DNA of 64,000 nucleotides. Origin: Fulvia fulva (Eukaryota > Ascomycota > Dothideomycetes > Mycosphaerellales > Mycosphaerellaceae). The DNA is taken from NCBI RefSeq assembly GCF_020509005.1, contig NC_063021.1, forward strand, positions 2,170,001 through 2,234,000, in the 5' to 3' direction. The notes below the pieces were generated by a model, which worked only from the letters and a program-made list of their open reading frames with translations, was not told where the DNA came from and ran no database searches. A program made the translations under genes and the position numbers. Below are positions 45,968-57,799 of this stretch, piece by piece; within the stretch, counting starts at the first letter, position 1, and every line of letters begins with the position of its first letter.

Positions 45968-48900
45968 CGCTTATCGATCTCTACGCTAAAACAAGACACA
46001 TTCGAAAGCTCTTATTAAGGCCATTCTAACGATATACAAAGCAGGCCACTGCCCCTAGGACTGAGGGAGTTCTACCTTATTCAATCTAGATAGCATGAAG
46101 CTCTCTTCACCCTATTTCTTCAGCTCTAAACGCCGCGGAGGTGCCTAGCTACATTAGGTGTCATGGTCTCCCCACAGAGTGTACAGAAGGTGGGGACAGA
46201 AGAGCCTCAGAGTGCTCAGAAGTCGTCAAGAAGTGACAGTCCAGCTTGGTGTGTGAGCGCCAAGAATCATATGCCCCGCAACATTCACTACGGGACCCAG
46301 CCCTCCAAATTCACCCCTCTACCAAACCTTGACAGATTCACTTCGGCTCGTGACTGTGTGACTCACGGCACTCCCGCGAGCACCCGCGACTGCGCTGGAC
46401 CCTGGAAGAAGCACGTGGAAGACTCGGAACGTAGGGCAGGTTGGAATAAGGTTTTGAGCAAAGCTGCTGAGCGCGGCTTCGCACGGGTTAGCCCTGTTGA
46501 TGCGGGGACACGCACTCGCGAGGGTCGCGTATAAATATCTGGCCTTCCCCAGGCCTCTCTTGCTTTCTTCGTCTTTTGTTTTGTGTAGCAATCATACCAT
46601 ACCCTTTTGCATCTGCACTTCGCACCTGCATTCTCGCTTTCACCCTTGCATCTCACAGGCCAGGCTCTCGCCCTGACATTAGGCAACTCCTAGGCAATAG
46701 CAGCCTAGGCTACGGCACTAACGGCGCCTACGGCCCTATAGGCGAAGCCCGCCTAAGACAACTAGTAGCAACTTATAGAGGACGTAAAAAGTATAGAAAC
46801 TAACGATTAGCTCCCTTACCGGTCTCTATAGGTAATAATTACTTAGCTACGCACGGCGCTTATACTATCGTAACACCGAGGGCAACAAGAAATAAGGACG
46901 ACGTCCTAGGCGATTAGTAAGGCCACCCGGAATCAACACCCCTATAGCTAGGTATTGGTCGCGGTATCGATACTAGGCCCCCGCCTAACGCACAATATAG
47001 TTACGATTCGTATTGTAGTAAAGGAAGACTAGGCCGAAGTTACGAAGCTATCGAATAAGGAGCTCGCCTAAAGAATTAACTAACTAGGGGTGGTCGTAGT
47101 GAACTAACAGTCTAACGGCACTCTATAGATCTATACTAGCTCTACTACTGCTAGGAGGCACCCAGAGGTATAGCTACAGTAGGTATCTAAGGTTGCGGCA
47201 TTAGCGAAGGTCTTAACGAAACAATTTACGATCCTAGTCCACGACATACCTAAGGAGTTTGACCTAACTAACTAGGGTCACCTACGCGCTCTCTAAGAGG
47301 ACAACCCGGTCACTCTTAACTCTCTAATCTAGAAGGCGACTTGGCTCTATAGGAAATGGCCAGAAGGCAAGAAGGCCTCGGCGCTAATAGTATAGCTATA
47401 AGACGCAAAAGCGGCGGATCTAGCAATAGAACAAGGCCTAGTCTAGTAATATAGCCTCAAGATAGTAGAAAAGTACTCCTTATCCTTTCGTGTCCTCTAA
47501 TACTTCAAATACTAACAGTATAGACACCAAACCTATACGTGTACAAATAAGCAGGCCTGCTCGAACTATATAGGAGACTATATATCTAGGGACTGTACAT
47601 CGACTACGAGATAGTACGCGAACTGTCCGGGGCACTACCTATCGTATAGTACGGAATGCCTATAGCGGAAACTAGCGAAAAACAAGGCAATTACAAACAG
47701 AACCGTCGCCCTAAGATTCTACGGCGACCGTAAGGCTAGCCTATACTGGAACTAACTAGCGGCGGTCGGGCATAAGCGCCCTAGGGCCGAGAACGATATA
47801 AAGAATACGTAACCTAGGGCGTACGGGAGGCCACGTGCTCTACTAGCTACGGCGAGGGAATCTAACTAGGCCCGGCTCCCCTTTAGTATATAGCCGATAG
47901 GCGTAGACTAGGACGTATAGGGTAGTAGGACATAGGACGATATAGAGGAAATGATTATCGATACCGATGACTAGCCTCGACACGCTTAGCATTATCTAGT
48001 ATAACGTTAACTATAGCAAGGATATAGTCTAGAACTATTTCCTATACGAGGCGGACCCGCGCGTCCACTACGTCCTTATAATCTAGGAGCTATAGATTAA
48101 CCCGCACTATAAGAGACTAACGACCTACAAGTCACTAGGCTATACGACATACCTACGAGGCGACGGCAGACCCCGTACGTACTTCTATGTCAGTAAGGAC
48201 ATACTAGAATCCGACTAGGAGGTAGTGTACTACGTAGACGAAGAAGGCGGGGGCGATATTACCTCCCTCTACGTAGGTAGCACTTGGATATATAACATAT
48301 ATATACAACCGCTAGCCTCGAGGTCTAGCCGCGACCTTAGGGTCTATAGATACCTAGACAGTGCGCTTAAGAGACAAGGCTACTATATCGTAGTAGGAGA
48401 CTTTAATATATACTACCCTTCCTAGGAAAGCCTTATATAGCCGCACCCTATAGCCGACGAAGTAATCGACTTAATAGCGAGTAACGCAATTGCCCTTAAT
48501 ACCCCGAAGGACCTAGGCACCTAGAAGAGAGGGGGACTCTAAGGCACGATCGACCTCTCCTAGATCTCGGATAGCCACTACTATATAGTAACCTACTATA
48601 GGATCGAATATAAACTCGAGGCGTCGTCAGACTATATGCTAGTCAGGACCTCTATTACGATATAGATATAATATATACTAGCGAGAACCCCTAAGCTAAA
48701 CTAGGGAATGGCCCTCTAGGCTAATATCTAGGTATACCTCGACGACTCCGAGAGGCTAGTCTAGATCGCGTAGTAGTAATATAATAGTAAAGACGAGATA
48801 GACGAGGTAGTCTAAGGGTTAATAGACGAAATCGGAAAAGCGACCTCACTCTACGTTCCCCTTACCTAACTAACGATATAGTCTAAACTATACTAGACGC

Positions 48901-51450
48901 CGAAGTACACTACGACGGTAAGAGAAGTAAGGAGAGCCCGCCGGGTATAGACGAGCAGCTATAGCGAGGAGGCCTAGAACGTATATAGGGAGGCATACTA
49001 ATAGAAGAAAGCTACGATACGGAGGGAGAAAGTAGTCGGCTAGAGAGCTATAGTAGAAGAAATCGCCGACAAGCTAGCGACAATGTAAAAGCTAGCGAAA
49101 TGGGCCCGATAGGACCCTATATAGGGCCCCTCCTTCTCTATCCTAGCGCTATAATCGCCTAGTAGCCCGGTTAGCGACCCCGAGGCTAAGGCGCGTCTAC
49201 TAGCTAGTAAGTTCTTCCCGCCCCTAGTCGAGGCTGATCTAAGCGACATAAACAGCTCTACTCCCCTAGCCCCTAGTATCGCGGTCTAATAGGAGGTGTC
49301 CGAGGGAGAAGTTGCCGCTATGCTAAGGAAGTTACCGGCGAAGAAAGCCCCGGGGCCGGATAGGATCCTAAACGAGCTACTAAAGAACTATAGAGATCAA
49401 CTAGCCCTAGTAGTCGTAGCGATCTTTAACGCCTGCCTATAGACCGGATACTACCCGATAGTATTTAAATAATCGACGATAGTAGTTCTACGTAAGCCGT
49501 AAAAGGAAGACTATACGTAGGTGAAGTCGTACCGCCCAATTGCGCTCCTTAACACTCTTAGGAAGGCGCTTAAGAAGCTAGTTACAACGAGACTCTCCGA
49601 GGCGGTAGAGGAACACTCCCTACTCCCGGACACCTAGATAGGTACGCGCCTATAGCGATCGACGCTATCCGCGATAGAACTTATCACCTCTTAGGTAAAG
49701 GCTATCTAGTATAAGAATAGGGACAAGGTGGCTTCCTTACTTAGCCTAGACATATCGGGAGCCTTCGACTACGTGTCACACCCGCGGCTACTCTATATCC
49801 TAAGGTCGAAGGGACTCCCTAAGTGGCTTGTTAAATTCGTACGGTCCTACCTCCAAAACCGTAGTACGTCGATCCTAGTCGGCTAGTACAGAAGCCTATT
49901 TTAAGTAGTCTATACTAGAATCCCGTAAGGCTTAACGCTAGTACCTATTCTGTTCCTCTTCTTTATAGCGACGCTACTCCTAGCCCTAGAATCCTAGAAC
50001 ACCGCTACGAGCGGCTTCGTAGACGACACAAACATCCTAGCGTAGTCTTCCTCGACTAAGGAGAACTATAGGCTACTAGAAGAGAAGCATAAGATCTACG
50101 AGGACTAGGCTAGGAGGCACGGGGCTCGGTTTGCCCTAGAAAAGTACAATCTGATATACTTTACGCGCCGGCCACGGTTCTATAATATGTAAGCTTCTAT
50201 CTAGATATAGGGGCACACGACTAACCCGGCAAATCAGCTTAGGATCCTCGGACTATAGGTAGACCCGGCGCTACGGTAGAGGAAGTACGTATAGGCAATA
50301 TTATAGAAAGCTAAACAGAATATAGCATTATACTAGAGGCTTACTACGTCTATATAGAGGGCGGACTTTCGGTAGTTACGACTTCTATATACGGCTATTA
50401 TACGGCTAGTCATTACCTATAGTAGCTAAGTATAGTCCTTAGGCGAGAGGGCCTATCTATTAAAGGGACTCGTCGCGCCGTAAGCGAAGATCTAAAACTA
50501 ATGCCTAAGGAAGGTTACCGGGGTATTTAAGTCGATACTAATAAGGATACTTAAGTACGAGACCGCTATACCGCTAATCGACCTATATATCTAGGGACTA
50601 CGGATCTCCTACTTGGGTAAGTCGGTATAGTACCTAGTATAGAAGGTTATTACTAGAGTAGTCGTAAGGGCCCGTGAATTAGTACTAGCGTATAAGGGTA
50701 TTCCCTCTAGAAACGAGCCGAACTATAGGGTAAGGGACAAATAGCTAGTAATATAATAGGAAGGTAAGAAATCGTTTATAGAGTAACTATAGAAAGAGAG
50801 GTAGAATAACTAGGTTATAGGGTATAGTAGACGCCCTTAGCTAGCGGGACAACCTAAGGAATAGTTAGCTATAAAATCCGGTGTTAAGTACCCCCGAAGC
50901 TTATCTACTACCGTCTTACGAGGGCATAGAGTAGTATAGTAACCTAACTACGAAGCGGACACATCGGCCTCTAGGGGTACCTATTATAGAGGAAGGTTCT
51001 AGGATACACAAATACTAGCTACCCCTACGGCTATTACTCCTAGAATATACGGTACGTACTCCTCGTCTATCCGAGGTAGTCGCTAGGAAGGGGGGAGTAG
51101 ATAGTAAAGGCGAGGAACCGGACGATTAGGGCACTTCTTAATAACGTTAAGGACCTACGGCGTATTACGAACTAGATAATAGAGAAGGGCTAGCTAGAAT
51201 AGTACCGCCTAGTAGGAGTAGTATAGGAAGAGAGGATATAGCATAGCGCGATAAGACCGGCTAGGAGCGGGAGCTAACGGAGTAGTAATATAGACTACGT
51301 ACGTTTAGAGGGAAAGCTAATCTAGATAAGGAGTAGTCGGGGGCGGGAAGGGTTTTTACCTATTTAGGTTTCCCTTTATATATAATAATAGATATATACC
51401 TATATAGGCCGAATAGGGTCCTAGAATAGGGGAATAACAAATCTATCTAT
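45968..51450 (+). mobile_element. LINE copy D (Tad1-like), full length, interrupted by a solo LTR
   Basis: Matches copy C from its 5' leader (TATCGATCTCTACGC) to the TATC tail; removing the 520-bp LTR and its duplication leaves about 4.95 kb, as in copy C. ORF1 lies at about 46.7-48.0 kb with zinc knuckles near 47.5-47.7 kb. ORF2 lies at about 48.0-51.3 kb, with an open 66-codon endonuclease stretch at 48225-48425, reverse transcriptase at about 49.3-50.2 kb and FVDD near 50.02 kb. RIP damage is saturated and slightly heavier than in copy C. No convincing target duplication was found. Confidence 0.88.
46159..46678 (+). mobile_element. Solo LTR (520 bp), not RIP-affected
   Basis: Begins TGTCA and ends TGACA, the short inverted ends of an LTR, and is flanked by exact 5-bp duplications TTAGG (46154-46158 and 46679-46683) inside the LINE D leader. 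A TATA box (TATAAATA) is at 46530-46537, fitting a U3/R boundary shortly after. Normal CA/TG content contrasts with the destroyed LINE around it. The internal part of the retrotransposon is gone, most simply by LTR-LTR recombination. Its sequence differs from the LTR at 57480, so it belongs to another family. The 123-codon frame inside it is probably not a gene. Confidence 0.9.
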
Positions 51451-54400
51451 TATACGCCCTAATACCGTCGTTATACTAAGAATTCCTCTACCCTAGCTAG
51501 GGTAGTATAGCTAGAGGCTTTAGCTATATAAAAGAGTTCGGTAATAAGGCTAAATACCTAGTATACGAGTAACGTAACCTAGTCCTACCTCCCTCGGCCG
51601 TAGTAAACCTCGACCCGCCGCTTATTTATCGCCCTAATAAAACGATCGAGATTTAGAACGACTATTACGAGACAGCCCTTTTTACGAACTACCTCGTAAT
51701 ATAGTATCGTCGGCCGTACGCCCGCGCGCTAGCGGCCGCTAGTATCCGCTAGCTCGATTTGCGCGACTTTATTTTCTCGCGCTTCTCGCGCTCTCTTAGA
51801 TAGCTCGCGTAACTATTTATGTCTTTGCCCGACCCTATTATAGTACTCTCGCCCGTAATAGTTAGTTACGCCGACCTACGAGTAGAGAGCTAACCTCTAC
51901 GTACGATACCGAGACCGCCCGATCAATTCGCGATAATAGAGAACGCCGACGAGGCCTCTCGACGCCCTCCCCTACGACCTTAAAGTATACGACCTACCGC
52001 TACTACTTAGCGATAGTAACACCTATATCGCACGCCCTCTGTCTTAGCCGAGTTACTAACCGGAGACCCTTAGAACCTAGAACTTTAGAACTAGCTTAAC
52101 TCGATCCTTAGCGATAGTATATATCCGGACCGCGTAAGTAGAATATAGTATAAGTAAGGAAATAGAATAGACAGGTCCACTCTCTCTTATCTTTATACAC
52201 CCTGTTTATAAATTCCTATAACTAATAATACGCCTTAGTCTTTAATACGATACGAGGGTAGTAGGGTAGAGGGTAAGAAGCTAGTACGACTAGATGTCGA
52301 AGATACTCGTCTCTCGTCTTATAAGGACGATAGTAAAGGCATCGACTTTATATAGTTTATTAATAGTATAGCGCCTCCTTATATAGACTAGATCGACTTC
52401 GACGATATAGACTTCGAGTACGATCTAATAAACTATAAGATCACTAATGCCGAAGCATTTCAGAGGGTAGTTACCTTACGGCCTAATACTATATATCTTA
52501 AAGTTAAGAGCACTATAGATAGGTACGCCTACTAGAAGGTTATACTCGACTACTCCCGAGCCTAGGTACGACGCTATCGCGAGGAACGCGATCAAGTCGA
52601 TACCAAACTCGCGAAGCTCTAAGAAGAATATAATATCGTCTTCGAAGACCGATAGGATATAGCGACCGAGCGAGATAAGATATAAGCCGATACTATAATA
52701 TATTAGACATCCTAGGAAGATACTAAGACCCGTATCTAGACACTATAAATAGCCTTAGACGACGCCGTGACTAAGGAATACTATAAGAAGATTACCGATA
52801 AGCTAGTAGGCCGTATTAATACTACTAATAGCTATCTCGAGTAAGTAGAGGACAAAGTCGACTAACTTAAGGCTAAGATTATATAGTAGGATACTAAGAT
52901 CTCGTAACTTAAGATATAAGCCCGGCTTACCGCCTTACTAAGCGAGCGAGACCGCCTGCTCACTTTCCCTAAGTAGTTACGACCCTAGTAATAGCCGTAG
53001 TAGTAGGAATAGTAGACGACTAGCCTAGAGGAATTTCTATAAGCCGGTACCCGTCGTTCTTAGACTCTAGTAGGTAGCGGCTATCGGGCCCGTACCTATA
53101 ACCGTACTACCCGCGCCGGTTCTCTCGTACCCTTAGTAGCCCGTACTAATAATACTATAATATTCGCCGTCTAAACCGACTAACGTTTCCTCTATCCTAA
53201 AGAGTTTAACAACTTAGGCGAGCTCTTCTATATCGACTAGAAAGAGAGCTATAAGGACTCTATCGCGGTACGATATACTATATAAACACCTTGCCTTAAT
53301 ATCTTTAACTACGTTAAGCATTATACTCTCGGTACCCCTAGGGATATTATCCGTACGGCTATTAAGAACGACGAATAGGCAAGCCTCGAGGATATATAGG
53401 ACGAGTTAGACGACAACTTCGGTAAGAATCCTCGAGACATTAAGCTTAAGGCTAGACGCGACCTATACTAGCTAAAGTAGAAGTACGGCTAGGAGTTTAG
53501 TAAGTAGATCGTCGAATACCGCCGCCTTAGCGCTAAGGCCGGTAAGCCTATAGTGTCGTACGAGCTATAGATTAGCCTAAACGAGTTCTAGATAGAGAAG
53601 ATAGAGGACTACTAGCTTATAAACCCCGTTAGCTAGTTCATTCGTATCGCTAAAGATAAGGAAGAGGTATATAATACCGTAAAGAGTATATATAGTAAGA
53701 GGGATAAGGATAAGGACACCTAGTAAGGCGGTAACGGGCGTCGTAGTAGTTAAGGACAAGGCTAATAGGGCTTTAGATAACAGAGCGCTAGTATAGTACT
53801 ACGAGCCGCGCCGCCTACTATAAACAATACGCTTACGGTCTCTACGCGTACCTAGAACGCTAGCCCGGCCGTACGCCTTATCCCCTAGCGTTATACTATA
53901 CTACCTAAACTTACCGACGAAGTCCGCGACTAGCTACGCTAGTAAGGCCGCTACTTCCGCTATCGTGGACCTAGACATACCGGCCTCGACCCCGTATATA
54001 TTCTTTATAACTCCCGCGGTAAGTAGCGTACCGGCGACGTTAACCGCGAGATACCTATCGCTCTTAACGCTATAACCGACGCGCTAGCCCTCTAGATCGA
54101 AGTACTACCCGTTTAGGGAAATGCCTAGCTCCTTAGTACCGTCGCGCTAAAGGAGTAATATACGAATCTACGAATTATAACTACGAAGAACAAGACTACG
54201 AGATATATACCTAAGAGGAAGAATACCTAGTTATAGTAACGACTAAGGGTGACACCTATACGCCTATATATATATAACTAACGTATAGAAAGTATATAGT
54301 ATATACTAGTACTATAACTAGTATATTAGGTAGAAAAGCAAACGTACTCACCCTCTCTAATACTAGCGCCTCCTCTAAGTTTATTGACCTAAGATTCGTT

Positions 54401-57400
54401 AGCGTAAACAAAGTTCCTACCTTTAAGCTAGAAAGGCTAAGACGCCTACGTATAGCTAACGGAGCGGCTATACGACTACTCGAAGTAGTACTAATAGACG
54501 TTACTATCGGTAGCTATACTAGTTAAGAGCTATACTACGTTACTAACCTCGATAAGTACGACCTAGTACTAGGTATCTCCTAGCTCGAAGAACACGACCC
54601 TTCGTATATCTTTAAACATAAGATACTTGGCTTCGACAAGCCTACCTACTACTAATATTATTACTAGAACGGTATGCCTTATACGATTATAATAGAAGGT
54701 AGTAAGCCCGAGGCGCCGAAACTAGTACTACCCGAGCTAGAACGCGATATCTGTTTTATTAGCGCGGACGCCTATTATTGTATAGCGAAGTAAGCCTAGA
54801 AGTGATAAGACTAGCTAGACGCCGATAAGCTCTTCGTACTATAGCCGGAGGATTTCGACGACGAGGGGTATCCCTCTACCTTTACTATATTACTAAATAA
54901 TTTAGAAATCTTTATAAATACGAATAAGGTATAGGACCCGAAGGCTAAGCTACCGCCCGATTTTTACGACCTAGCCGACGCCTTTAGGTATAGGAGCGAG
55001 TTCAAGCTAACTAAGTATAGCCCGTCCGACTATACAATCAACTTGAAACTAGGATTAGAAGCGTAGCGACCCTATAAGAAGGCCTTTAGTATAAACCCGG
55101 ATCAGCTAGTAGTCGTTAAGAAATTCATGAATAATAGTATAGCTAACGGTACGGTTAAACTATCTAAATTAGACATATCGTCTCCCGTATTAATTATTAA
55201 AAAGCTAGGAGGCGGACTCCGCGTCTACGTCGACTACCGTGCCCTAAATACTATTATAGTCAAGGACCGATACCTAATACCTCTATTAAGAGAGACACTT
55301 AAGCGAGTTTCTAAGGCCAAGTAGTTTACTAAGCTTAATATCGTCGCCGTACTTAATAATATAGGTATCCGTAAGGGGGACGAATAGATAACCGCCTTTA
55401 TTACTAGGTATAGATTATACTAGTTTAAGGTCCTTCCGTTCGGCCTCTATAATAGCCCTAGTAGTTAGTAGCGCAAGATCAACGATATCCTCCGAGAATT
55501 CCTAGACGACTTTGCTATAGTATATCTCGATAATGTCCTAATTTATACGGACGGCCCCTTAGATAATTATAGAGCTTACGTATAAAAGGTCCTATATATA
55601 CTACGGGATATAGGGCTACTAGTAGACATTAACAAGTATGAATTCTACGTCAAACGGATCAAATACCTAGGCCTTATCATTACGACGGAGGGCGTTAAGA
55701 TAGACCCTATAAAGATTAAAGCTATTATAAACTAGGAGGTGCCTCGTAACGTTAAGGACGTTCTTACGTTCCTTAGCTTCACTAGATTCTATAGGAAGTT
55801 TATCCACGCCTTCTCTAAAGTAACCGCGTGCCTTATAGACCTTACGAAGATAGGTAAAAAGAGTAAAGTCGACGGTAAGGTAGTTAAGAAGCTACCCTTC
55901 GTATAGACCTAATAGTACGATATAGCCTTTAAGGAACTTAAGTAGCGCTTTAGCCAAGTAGGTATACTAGCCTATTATTAACTAGGCGAGTAGATTTAGG
56001 TAGAAACAGACTCTAGCAACTAGGTCAATATAGGGGTACTATTATAGATAATTAACGGCGTCCTTAGACCCGTAGTATTCTACTCGAAGAAGCTTAGTCC
56101 GTAAGAATATAACTACGACATTTACGATAAAGAGCTACTAGCTATTATTAAGGCGTTCGAGGAATAGTAACCGGAACTTATCGGCGCTATAGACGATGAG
56201 CTAATTCGGGTACTTACCAATTACCGTAATCTTAAGTACTTTATAACTACTAAGTAGCTTAACTAGCGCTAGGTACGCTAGGCTAAGTTCCTGTCCTAGT
56301 TTAACTTTAAGATTACCTATCGCCCGGGCGCCTAAGGAACAAAACTAGATAGTCTTACCCGTCGCTCTTAGGACATACCGGCGGGGGTAGACGATACTAG
56401 AACGTAGTATTAATAATAGACTATTCTAAAACCCTATAACCTAGACATCGTTACTTAGTTCGCTATATAAGTGTAGGACGACCTACTAATAAACTATTAA
56501 GCACTATTAATTTGCGACTCGGACGATAAATAAGAAGACTACTATACTATTAATATTACTACCCCCCGGCGATCAACCCGCCCCGCCTAGCGAGACGTAA
56601 TATAGCCGTTACTCGAACTAAACGACGCCGAGGCACGTAGTAACGTCGACTCGGAACTAGATAATAGAGTCCTAGTTAAAGAGATGCCTAGTACCGAGTA
56701 ACCTATCGAAGGAAGTATAGAGCCGTTAGACGAACCTACGCTACTAGAGGAACGGGAGTAAACGGAGTTATATAAAAAAGAACTATATATAGAAGTGTAT
56801 AATAGCCGGCCTATAACGATACGTATACTTAAACTAAAGTCCGATCTCTAGTAGGGGATCGCTAACGTATAGCTATAATAATAGAAGATCGCCGTATTAG
56901 ATTACGAAATTATCGCGGATCGACTATACGTCGACAAAGCCTTATATATCCTAGCCTTTTAGAACCTCCGTACCCGGATAGTACGTAAATACTATAATAG
57001 TAGAGTAGCTAGCTACTAAGGTATAGTAAGGACTTCTAATCTACTATAGAGGCAAAACCTCTTCTAGCCTATTATAGTAAGTAACGTCGTAAGATACGTA
57101 TAATACTACCTAATATATAGGCACTCGACTCTATTAAGACTAACAAAGTAAGGCACCCTATCCTTATACTATACGCCCGGTTACGAATAGAAGTATATCG
57201 TAGTAGACTTTATCGTCGACCTACCCGCTAGTAAAGAACCTAATACTAGACTAATCTATAAATATATTATAATAGTTACCGATATACTAACTAAACACGT
57301 ACGGCTACTCCCTACTAATGACTTGAATGCTAAGTACGCCGATACCTTATTCTATAAGTATATATTCCCCGTATACGTCCTACCGGAGGTAGTCGTAAGT

Positions 57401-57479
57401 AATAGAGGTACGTAATTCGTTAGTACGCTCTTCCGTAGACTCTACGTAAGGCTTAGTATATACTAAAATCTTTCTATAG
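51451..57479 (+). mobile_element. Ty3/gypsy remnant, RIP-saturated, interrupted at integrase
   Basis: A presumed 5' LTR/leader (51.45-52.2 kb) has a TATAAAAG box near 51.51 kb. Gag lies at about 52.25-54.2 kb. Pol includes a protease-like region near 54.35 kb, reverse transcriptase at about 55.0-55.75 kb (open for 65 codons at 55127-55324, catalytic YLDN instead of YLDD near 55.53 kb), RNase H at about 55.95-56.4 kb (YDKELLAIIKAFEE near 56.13 kb) and integrase from about 57.1 kb. The frame is broken by TAG at Trp/Gln positions. The element ends at 57479 because another gypsy element has inserted. Its reverse transcriptase resembles that of the inserted element, so the two are related lineages. 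Confidence 0.88.
57475..57479. repeat. Presumed target site of the inserted gypsy element (TATAG)
   Basis: Five bases directly before the LTR start at 57480. The matching duplication would lie after the 3' LTR, outside the window, so this is unverified. Confidence 0.4.
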
Positions 57480-57663
57480 TGTCACGGGCAGCCCGCGACC
57501 CCTCACTGTAGCTGCGTCGGCCCGGCTGAACCGCGGACCTTCTGCATCGGGTTAGCGCGGCTTGGCTTTGCTTTATAACTTCGCCGCGCCTCGCGCTCCT
57601 CTTTCGTAGCTTCGTAGAACAACAACTATCTCATTCAGACCCTATGGTACGCGCGCCCTTACA
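57480..57663 (+). repeat. 5' LTR of the chromodomain gypsy element (about 184 bp)
   Basis: Starts TGTCACGGG and is inferred to end ...TTACA at 57663 because a candidate primer-binding site begins at 57666. A TATA-like TTATAA is at 57573-57578. The end cannot be confirmed without the 3' LTR. Confidence 0.65.
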
Positions 57664-57665
57664 GT

Positions 57666-57674
57666 TTGTTCTAC
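57666..57674 (+). promoter_or_regulatory. Candidate self-priming primer-binding site
   Basis: TTGTTCTAC lies just after the LTR and is perfectly complementary to GTAGAACAA at 57614-57622, about 40 bp downstream of the TATA-like box, where the transcript should begin. In Tf1-type elements the 5' end of the transcript pairs with such a site and primes its own reverse transcription. Pairing is seen; the function is inferred. Confidence 0.5.
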
Positions 57675-57799
57675 CGTACTACCCAGATCGCGGATCTAGG
57701 TAAGGGACGCGTAACAACAGGAACAGACAGAACCGCAGAACTCGAGAACGCGCAGGGCCGCATCAGAACACAGAACACGGTAAGGCGCACAGCGCGCAG

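Noticed and set aside
46163..46534. 123-codon open frame inside the solo LTR
   Set aside because: It spans the U3 part of an LTR up to the TATA box and has no known motif; most likely chance.
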